Shown here: positions 17,089 through 22,992 of the stretch, piece after piece
Layout: each line of letters opens with the position of its first letter
How positions within the stretch are numbered: position 1 is the stretch's first letter
From: Clostridia bacterium
GTDB taxonomy: Bacteria; Bacillota; Clostridia; Oscillospirales; Acutalibacteraceae
DNA: 38,421 bases
Direction of reading: 5' to 3'
Assembly (NCBI GenBank): GCA_017403265.1
Contig: JAFQOJ010000071.1
Span: 1 to 38,421 of the forward strand
Position numbers and translations under genes: made by a program
Notes under the pieces: generated by a model
The model's database searches: none
Seen by the model: only the letters and a program-made list of their open reading frames with translations
What the model was told of the DNA's origin: nothing

Positions 17089-17649
17089 TTACTCCTTTCC
17101 ATACTGTTTGCGCATTCCCTGATACGCGTCAGTAAGCATGCGGCTTACAAGCTCCCAATCAATATTTACAAAACCTGTTGCAAACATAGTGGCAATACCA
17201 TGAACATACGCCCACATTTCAAGGTGAAACAGCTTTACTTGCTCACCATTTAACCCTGTACTATTTTGCACAACAGATTCCATATAATCTCCAAACTCAA
17301 TAGTCTGTGAAGCTGTCTCATTTGTTCGGTCACGCATATATAAAAGCTTAAACAGCTCTTTTTCTTCTTTAGCGAACCGAATATAAGCCATACCGCTTGC
17401 TTTGTAAGCGGGAAATTTACCGCTTTCAACTTCTCGCTCAATATACTCACCGCATATTTTATCTGCCCGTTCTACAACTGCAAGCCGCAGTTCATCCATA
17501 GTTGCAAAATTTGAAAATACAGGCTGTGTGGAGCAGTTTAATGCCGAAGCAACCGTCCTTGCATTAATCGCTTGCGCTCCGCTCTCTCTTACAATATCAA
17601 CAGCGACATTTATAATATCTTCTTTTGTTACTTTAATCTTAGGCGGCAT
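17089..17649 (-). CDS. TetR-family regulator of the ABC exporter
   Basis: A 186-residue TetR/AcrR protein. The N-terminal helix-turn-helix is at about residues 27-50 (INARTVASALNCSTQPVFSNF), and a helical ligand-binding domain follows with a pattern like the WHG/TetR_C group. As first gene of a TetR-ATPase-permease operon it most likely represses its own promoter until the exported compound binds (inference from position). AT-rich near-repeats of ATAACAA lie between the -10 box and the start codon and could hold its operator, but no clear palindrome is visible. The ATG follows a GGAGGTG site. Confidence 0.88.
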   Translation of the reverse strand: MPPKIKVTKEDIINVAVDIVRESGAQAINARTVASALNCSTQPVFSNFATMDELRLAVVERADKICGEYIEREVESGKFPAYKASGMAYIRFAKEEKELFKLLYMRDRTNETASQTIEFGDYMESVVQNSTGLNGEQVKLFHLEMWAYVHGIATMFATGFVNIDWELVSRMLTDAYQGMRKQYGKE

Positions 17650-17691
17650 AGCACACCTCCGTAATATAGTTGTTGTTATATATCGTTTGTT

Positions 17692-17720
17692 ATTTTATCA
17701 TTCCCACTGATTATTGTCAA
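17692..17720 (-). promoter_or_regulatory. Promoter of the tetR-ABC operon
   Basis: Minus strand TTGACA (17715-17720), 17-nt spacer, TAAAAT (17692-17697), 42 nt upstream of the TetR ATG. Confidence 0.8.
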
Positions 17721-17799
17721 GAGTCTTTGCAAAAATAAGCAGAAAATAAATACACCTACCGCATCTTAGATTTTTCTGTAAGTTTGCTGTCAAATTGTA

Positions 17800-17828
17800 T
17801 TGACAAAATACATACTTCACGCTATAAT
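17800..17828 (+). promoter_or_regulatory. Promoter of the carbohydrate operon
   Basis: TTGACA (17800-17805), 17-nt spacer, TATAAT (17823-17828): a consensus sigma-A promoter. The start codon is 190 nt further on, leaving a long leader. A second, poorer candidate is TTGACA at 17971-17976 with TGTATA at 17994-17999, which would put the ribosome site at the very 5' end of its RNA. Confidence 0.8.
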
Positions 17829-18019
17829 GTATCACATATTATACTATTAGTTTTAGCCACTGTATTAGCCTTTTAGCAAACAATAGTTTTATTAGGTATA
17901 GTGCGGGTTTTTAGTTGAAATATCAGCTCTTGGACATCTGTTAAAAGCAACTGCAAATAATACCCAAGGGTTGACACTGCGGTAATTGTCATCTGTATAA
18001 AAGAGTGGAGGAATTGTAA
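17829..18019 (+). promoter_or_regulatory. Long 5' leader of the carbohydrate operon
   Basis: About 185 nt of noncoding leader with no ORF and a GGAGG ribosome site at 18007-18011. It contains short inverted repeats (TGACA 17972-17976 with TGTCA 17987-17991) and repeated TATTAG(T/C) motifs, but no terminator and no riboswitch class that I recognise. A role in regulation is inferred only from its length. Confidence 0.4.
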
Positions 18020-18631
18020 GTGAAAAATATACTTTGCTATGGTGACTCAAATACATGGGGATGTAAACCCGGTATACTGTCCCGTTACCCCAAAGATATC
18101 AGATGGACGGGTGTTTTAGCAAGCAAGCTGGGAGAACAATACCATGTGATTGAAGACGGTATTAACGGTCGCTCTACTATGTGGGATGACCCTAGTAATT
18201 TATGCCGCAACGGTGTTGCAGGTTTAGGATACGCTCTTTACCGCTCAAAACCGCTTGATTTGGTAATTTTAATGTTAGGCACAAACGATTTGAATTTCAC
18301 AAATGCCGAGGGTTATTACCACGGAATCAGATTGTTAGCAGAGCAAATTTTAAAGGCGAATACAGGCTTTCCCGGTACATCGGAGGTTTTCCCCGAAAAA
18401 CCGAGACTATTACTAATTAGTCCCATTGAAGAAACCGAAGATATGCCTGCGCATGAGGAATCGTTAAAATTTGCCTATTATACACAAAAGGTAGCAGAAG
18501 AGCTCGGCATCCCTTGGTTAGACGCGGCAAAGTTTGCAAAACCGTCAAACAAGGACGGTTGCCATATGGAAGCAGAATATCACCTAAGCTTAGCTCAGGC
18601 TATATATGAAAAAGTAAAAGAAATACTATAA
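18020..18631 (+). CDS. SGNH/GDSL-family hydrolase (probable carbohydrate esterase)
   Basis: A 203-residue cytoplasmic SGNH hydrolase. Block I GDSN has the Ser10 nucleophile. Block II is NGRS (48-52), block III GTND (87-90), and block V DGCH with Asp179 and His182. The fold and size match arylesterase-like and acyl-carbohydrate esterases. As first gene of a sugar-catabolic operon it probably removes an O-acyl group from the imported sugar, like a sialate O-acetylesterase (inference). The GTG start is 8 nt after GGAGG; no in-frame ATG lies nearby. The next gene starts 14 nt later. Confidence 0.87.
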   Translation: MKNILCYGDSNTWGCKPGILSRYPKDIRWTGVLASKLGEQYHVIEDGINGRSTMWDDPSNLCRNGVAGLGYALYRSKPLDLVILMLGTNDLNFTNAEGYYHGIRLLAEQILKANTGFPGTSEVFPEKPRLLLISPIEETEDMPAHEESLKFAYYTQKVAEELGIPWLDAAKFAKPSNKDGCHMEAEYHLSLAQAIYEKVKEIL

Positions 18632-18645
18632 TTGGAGGATTTTTT

Positions 18646-19524
18646 ATGAAAAGCGGATATGTTCCTGCAGTGGGCACACCTGTAGATAAGGACGGTAATT
18701 TGTGCGTAGAAAGCTACAAAAAGCAAATTGATGACCAAATCAAACAGGGTGCTGTTGCTATTTTAAGTATGGGTTCTATGGGTGCACAACCATACTTGCT
18801 TACAAGTGTTTGCCCCGAGGTTGCAAAGGCAGCCGTAGAAGCTACAGCAGGCAGAGTACCTGTATATGTTGGCGCTATGGATTGCTCTATTATGCGCGCT
18901 AAAGAGAGAATGGCAGCAATGGAAGACCTTGATATAGCAGGTTTTGTACTTACAACCCCTTACTATTATGCTTGTACTCCCGAAATGATTATCAACTACT
19001 ATAAGGGCGTTTGCGCCGCTACTAAGCATGATGTACTTATGTACGATTTGGCTGTAGTTACCCAATCTAAAATTACATACGAAATAGTTAAAGAATTGAT
19101 ACGTACAGTTCCTAATCTAAAGGGTATCAAATCTGCCGATATGAATATGTTCCGTAAATTAAAGTTAGACCCCGAAGTGCCCGAAGATTTTCTTATGGTT
19201 TACTCAGGTCTTGATAACTTTGATATTGCTTACAAATGGGGCATTGATAAATGTCTTGACGGTATGCCCGCTTGTACCCCTGTTAACAGCGGCAAATTAT
19301 TTACCGCTATGGCTAACGGCGACTATGATAAGGCTGCTGAATACTTAAATAATATTCTCGCACTAAGAGACTTCCTTATAACAAAAAATTTATGGCCCGC
19401 TTTCAGCACCGCTATGAATTTACTCGGTTATGAAGGTAATTTCGCGCCCGATTATGTTTCTCCGATAAAAGAAGAGTACATACCGGAAATCAAAGCCGAG
19501 CTTATCCGTATTGGCGAACTTTAA
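18646..19524 (+). CDS. DapA/NanA-superfamily aldolase-lyase
   Basis: A 292-residue class I aldolase of the DHDPS/N-acetylneuraminate-lyase superfamily. The Schiff-base Lys is Lys162 (LKGIKSAD) and the catalytic Tyr is Tyr133 (VLMYD), both at the usual spacing, with Tyr107 in TPYYY. The carboxylate-binding loop that reads GTTGE in DapA or GSTGE in NanA is GSMGA here (residues 43-47: Ser44, Met45, Ala47). That argues against a standard DapA or NanA and for a different 2-keto acid substrate. Partners are the esterase upstream and, past a hairpin, the propeller, YhcH-type and redox genes. Reaction expected: retro-aldol release of pyruvate from a 2-keto-3-deoxy sugar acid. Confidence 0.85.
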   Translation: MKSGYVPAVGTPVDKDGNLCVESYKKQIDDQIKQGAVAILSMGSMGAQPYLLTSVCPEVAKAAVEATAGRVPVYVGAMDCSIMRAKERMAAMEDLDIAGFVLTTPYYYACTPEMIINYYKGVCAATKHDVLMYDLAVVTQSKITYEIVKELIRTVPNLKGIKSADMNMFRKLKLDPEVPEDFLMVYSGLDNFDIAYKWGIDKCLDGMPACTPVNSGKLFTAMANGDYDKAAEYLNNILALRDFLITKNLWPAFSTAMNLLGYEGNFAPDYVSPIKEEYIPEIKAELIRIGEL

Positions 19525-19531
19525 AAAAGAT

Positions 19532-19561
19532 AAAACAACCCGCTTCATATCGGGTTGTTTT
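19532..19561 (+). terminator. Intra-operon terminator/attenuator hairpin
   Basis: A perfect 11-bp stem AAAACAACCCG (19532-19542) with CGGGTTGTTTT (19551-19561) and an 8-nt loop, 8 nt after the aldolase stop and 8 nt before the next ribosome site. The T-tract is the end of the stem itself (TTGTTTT). No new promoter follows it, so it probably gives partial termination or stabilises the upstream mRNA. Confidence 0.75.
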
Positions 19562-19580
19562 GCACATAAGGAGATACTAT

Positions 19581-20681
19581 ATGAAAAAACTTTTTTCATC
19601 CTTTATTTACGAAAATCCCCTTCCGCAGCTATACCCTATGAATTCCGCATTTCCAAATGTGTGCGAATTGTCTGACGGTAGATTATTAGCCGCGCATCAA
19701 ATGGGTGTAGCCTTTGAAAGTGTTGACGGTACAACCTACCTTTCTGAAAGCGTAGACGGCGGTAAAACTTGGTCAAAGCCTTGGAAAGCGTTTGATAAAT
19801 CCAAACAATCCCGTCCTACATCCGAATGTGGTAAAATTACCGAACTTCCTGATGGTCGCCTCGTAATGATGGGCTACGAATTTTATAGAGATAACCCCGA
19901 ACTCCCCCTTGCAAATGCCGAAACAGGCGGTTTGCTGGAAGACTTCGTCTTCTGGGCAGAATCTACTGACTGCGGTAAAACCTGGTCCGAGCGTCACCAT
20001 ATTCCTAACGCTTGGGAAGGCAGCACCGAAGCATCTGCACCTATTTATGTACTAAAGGACGGCAGTTGGGCAACACCTATTGCAGGTTTTCACAGATGGG
20101 ACGGCACAGAAGTTTCAAAAAACTGCGGCAGACTGCTTCGTAGCTACGACCAGGGTAAAACCTGGAATGATGATACTGTTTGCATAGAATTCCCTGGAAA
20201 TACTGTTATTTGCTACGAACAGCGTATGTGCCAATTAGATGACGGCACTTTGGTTGTTGTTGCTTGGAACGAAGATGTAAACGGAGAACGATTCAATAAC
20301 CATATTACCATTTCTACTGACAATGGTAATACCTTCTCAAAACCCATTGATACAGGTATACTTGGTCAATCTACCGGTATTGTAGCATTGGACGGTACCA
20401 AAATTTTAACCCTGCATGCCCTTCGTAGAGATACCGACGAACCAGGTGTTTATGCTTGTATTGCGGATGTTGCGGGCGGTAAATATAAGCTAATAAGCAA
20501 AGAACTTATTTGGAAACCCAATACACCAATGACCAGAATCAACAACTTTGCAGAAATTTTTGCCTTTATCAAATTTGGTCAACCAGGCGTTATCCGCCTT
20601 AAAGACGGTAGTTTTATGATGACCTTATGGCTTTGTGAAGAAGGTCAGTATAAAACACTTTGCGCTAAATTAGAGCTTTAA
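19581..20681 (+). CDS. Intracellular BNR/Asp-box beta-propeller protein (sialidase-like)
   Basis: A 366-residue protein with no signal peptide. Four Asp boxes of form S-x-D-x-G-x-T-W are visible: SESVDGGKTW (55-64), AESTDCGKTW (126-135), RSYDQGKTW (187-195) and ISTDNGNTF (244-252). They mark a six-bladed sialidase-like propeller of the BNR_2 type. The N-terminal FRIP arginine motif of true sialidases is missing; the equivalent segment reads SAFPNVCELSDGRLL. It may therefore be a hydrolase or lyase of another acidic sugar rather than an exo-sialidase. The frame extends to a TTG at 19560, but AAGGAG at 19567 sets the ATG at 19581 as start. It is followed by the YhcH-type gene after 15 nt. Confidence 0.82.
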   Translation: MKKLFSSFIYENPLPQLYPMNSAFPNVCELSDGRLLAAHQMGVAFESVDGTTYLSESVDGGKTWSKPWKAFDKSKQSRPTSECGKITELPDGRLVMMGYEFYRDNPELPLANAETGGLLEDFVFWAESTDCGKTWSERHHIPNAWEGSTEASAPIYVLKDGSWATPIAGFHRWDGTEVSKNCGRLLRSYDQGKTWNDDTVCIEFPGNTVICYEQRMCQLDDGTLVVVAWNEDVNGERFNNHITISTDNGNTFSKPIDTGILGQSTGIVALDGTKILTLHALRRDTDEPGVYACIADVAGGKYKLISKELIWKPNTPMTRINNFAEIFAFIKFGQPGVIRLKDGSFMMTLWLCEEGQYKTLCAKLEL

Positions 20682-20696
20682 AAAGGAGAGGACCCT

Positions 20697-21155
20697 ATGA
20701 TTTTCGATTCATTAGTTAATGCAAAACAATATAAAGGCTTAAATGCAAAAATAGATAAATTATTAGAGGAAGCCAAAAAATATACCTCTGATAATTATCC
20801 CGAAGGCGTTTTAGAATTGGACGGCAAAGACCTATATATGATATTTGCCAATTATGAAACTCACGACCGCAAAGATGCTGTTGTTGAAGCTCATAAACAG
20901 TATATTGATGTAATGTATATGGTTGAAGGTGAAGAAACCATATATGTTAAACAAACCCAGGATATTAAAAATATCACAAAAGAATATGATGCAGAAATTG
21001 ATGCATTGTTAGGCGACTTAGATGACGACGCTGTTCCGATTCGCCTGAAAGCAGGCAGCTTTGTTGTTTTGTTCCCACAGGATGCTCACTCACCCGCCTG
21101 TGTAGTTGACGCTCCTTTAAATGTTAAAAAAATTATAGGTAAAGTTCGTATTTAA
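20697..21155 (+). CDS. YhcH/YjgK/YiaL (DUF386) family protein
   Basis: A 152-residue cupin-like protein with the conserved metal site suggested by EAHKQYID (Glu64, His66) and FPQDAHSP (His131), plus VMYMVEGEE. E. coli YhcH/NanQ in this family is a sialic-acid anomerase that speeds ring opening, and YiaL works beside ulose and sugar-acid catabolism. Here the expected role is to supply the open-chain or correct anomer to the aldolase or reductases (inference). The AAAAGGAGAGG site and tight spacing on both sides show it is part of the operon. Confidence 0.9.
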   Translation: MIFDSLVNAKQYKGLNAKIDKLLEEAKKYTSDNYPEGVLELDGKDLYMIFANYETHDRKDAVVEAHKQYIDVMYMVEGEETIYVKQTQDIKNITKEYDAEIDALLGDLDDDAVPIRLKAGSFVVLFPQDAHSPACVVDAPLNVKKIIGKVRI

Positions 21156-21169
21156 AAAGGAGAATTATT

Positions 21170-21979
21170 ATGAAACACGCAAAAGAATTATTTTCTTTAG
21201 ACGGTAAAATTGCTATCGTTACGGGTGGTCGCGGTTTATACGGCGGTTCAATTTCTACAGGACTTTGCGAAATGGGTGCAACCGTTGTAATTGCATCCCG
21301 TAACGGCGAAGCCTGTGAAGAATACGCAAAAGGTCTTAGAGAGCAGGGCTATAACGCTATCGGATTATCGTTAGATTTAAGCAGTGACGAGTCTATTAAC
21401 GCTTTAGTTAAGGAAGTTATTAACCGTTACGGCAAAATTGATATTTTGGTTAACAATGCCGTTGACCGCAGAAATATGGTAAGTCTGCAAGATGCCACCC
21501 GTGAAAAGCTACAAGCATCTGCAGATACTAATTTACAAGGTCAGCTTATCTTAAGCCAAGCTGTACTTAAGTATATGGTTCCTAAAGAGAGCGGTAGCAT
21601 TATCAACATAAGCTCTATGCGTGGTATCGACTGCCCGCACTTCCCCTTCTACCCTGAAACCTTTGGTGACCAACCTATAAACTACACCACAGAAAAATGG
21701 GCAATGGTTGGTATGACAAAATATATGGCAGGCCGCTACGGTAAGCACCATATTCGCGTCAACTGTATTGCTCCCGGCGGCTCTGACCCAGGACAAAGTG
21801 GCTTATCCGAAGACCCTGCAAAGAAAGCGTTTGTAGATACTTACATTGAAAACTGTCCGCTTGGTTGTTTTGCTAACCAAGATGATATTAAAGGTCCTGT
21901 TTGCTTCTTAGCATCCGAAGCTGCTAACTATGTAACTGGTGCAACCTTAGTTATGGACGGCGGTTGGACTATCTGGTAA
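21170..21979 (+). CDS. Short-chain dehydrogenase/reductase (SDR)
   Basis: A 269-residue classical SDR. The cofactor loop is TGGRGLYGG (18-26), and NNAV is at 95-98. The catalytic Ser is in NISSM (148/149), and YTTEK gives Tyr172 and Lys176. The C-terminal VTGATLVMDGGWTIW is typical. In size and sequence style it is close to gluconate 5-dehydrogenase and 2-deoxy-D-gluconate dehydrogenase-type SDRs, but the substrate is not readable. Within the operon it would oxidise or reduce a sugar acid upstream of aldol cleavage. It starts 14 nt after the YhcH-type gene with an AAGGAG site. Confidence 0.92.
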   Translation: MKHAKELFSLDGKIAIVTGGRGLYGGSISTGLCEMGATVVIASRNGEACEEYAKGLREQGYNAIGLSLDLSSDESINALVKEVINRYGKIDILVNNAVDRRNMVSLQDATREKLQASADTNLQGQLILSQAVLKYMVPKESGSIINISSMRGIDCPHFPFYPETFGDQPINYTTEKWAMVGMTKYMAGRYGKHHIRVNCIAPGGSDPGQSGLSEDPAKKAFVDTYIENCPLGCFANQDDIKGPVCFLASEAANYVTGATLVMDGGWTIW

Positions 21980-21991
21980 GGAGAATTTACT

Positions 21992-22936
21992 ATGAAATAT
22001 GTACAAACTAAAGGTCTTAACCTTTCTTCATTTGCTTTAGGCACTGTTCAGCTTGGTCTTACTTATGGTTTGGGAGAGAATAGTGAAAAGCCCACCGAAC
22101 AAGCCGCATTTGAAATTTTAGACCGCGCGGTAAATTTAGGCGTAAACACCTTAGACACCGCCAACAACTACGGCGACTCTGAAGCAGTTATCGGTAAATG
22201 GCTTACAAAGCGCCGTAAAGATGGCAAGGATATACCCTTCATTGTTACCAAAACAGGTCCCCACAAGCACGGTTCTTATGATATTCTTCGCGATGATATA
22301 CTGTATCAATTGGAAGGCTGTATGAAACGTTTATGTGTTGATAAGCTTGATATGCTAATGCTTCACGATTATGAAGACTACGCTACCGATCGCGATAATA
22401 TGCGCAAGATTTTTGCAGATTTAAAGGCACAGGGACTATATGATTATAGCGCTATCTCCGCCTACTCGCGTCACGATTACGGTGTTATTGCTGACTCAGG
22501 CTTTGATGCTACACAAATTCCACTTAATGTTTTTGACTGGGGACAGATTGAAAACGGCGGTTTGCAAAGATTAGCAGACTCAGGTATGATGATTTTCACA
22601 AGAAGCGTATTTCTACAAGGATTAGTGTTCCACACCCCTGAAGACCTGGATCCCCGTATGGACTTCTGTTTCCCATATCTAAATAAATTCATTGAACTTT
22701 GTAAGGAATTTAACCTTTCCCCTGCTACATTGGCACTTTCCTTTGTGCTGTCTCTCCCAGGTGTAACCCAAGCAGTTATGGGTTGCGATACCGCAGAGCA
22801 GGTAGAAGCTAACTGCAAGTTATTTGATGAAACCGTTAAACTCACACCTGAACAAATGAATAAGCTTCGCGATGCGTTTTTTGATATAGATCCTAGAGTA
22901 ATTAACCCTGGTATGTGGTTTAACCGTATGAAATAA
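21992..22936 (+). CDS. Aldo/keto reductase
   Basis: A 314-residue (beta/alpha)8 NAD(P)-dependent oxidoreductase with the full catalytic tetrad: Asp55 (TLDTANNYG), Tyr60, Lys87 (IVTKTG) and His125 (LMLHDY). The start GTVQLGLTYGL and the C-terminal VTQAVMGCDTAEQVEAN (cofactor phosphate or ribose binding) resemble the L-galactose-dehydrogenase/YajO-like AKRs that act on sugars. It is the last gene of the operon, 12 nt after the SDR, followed by a strong terminator. Together with the SDR it gives the pathway two redox steps. Confidence 0.92.
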   Translation: MKYVQTKGLNLSSFALGTVQLGLTYGLGENSEKPTEQAAFEILDRAVNLGVNTLDTANNYGDSEAVIGKWLTKRRKDGKDIPFIVTKTGPHKHGSYDILRDDILYQLEGCMKRLCVDKLDMLMLHDYEDYATDRDNMRKIFADLKAQGLYDYSAISAYSRHDYGVIADSGFDATQIPLNVFDWGQIENGGLQRLADSGMMIFTRSVFLQGLVFHTPEDLDPRMDFCFPYLNKFIELCKEFNLSPATLALSFVLSLPGVTQAVMGCDTAEQVEANCKLFDETVKLTPEQMNKLRDAFFDIDPRVINPGMWFNRMK

Positions 22937-22950
22937 ATATAATATAACTT

Positions 22951-22986
22951 AAAAAACCTTGATGTGCAATAACATCAAGGTTTTTT
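22951..22986. terminator. Bidirectional terminator
   Basis: A perfect 15-bp stem (22951-22965 with 22972-22986), 6-nt loop, A6 on the left and T6 on the right, between the convergent AKR and GH2 genes. Confidence 0.95.
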
Positions 22987-22992
22987 AATGCT

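Noticed and set aside
17829..18019. Known riboswitch or T-box in the long leader
   Set aside because: No T-box GGUGG-type motif, no recognised aptamer consensus and no terminator hairpin before the ribosome site.
18020..22936. Canonical sialic acid (nan) operon
   Set aside because: nanE, nanK and a transporter are absent, and the aldolase and propeller lack diagnostic residues.
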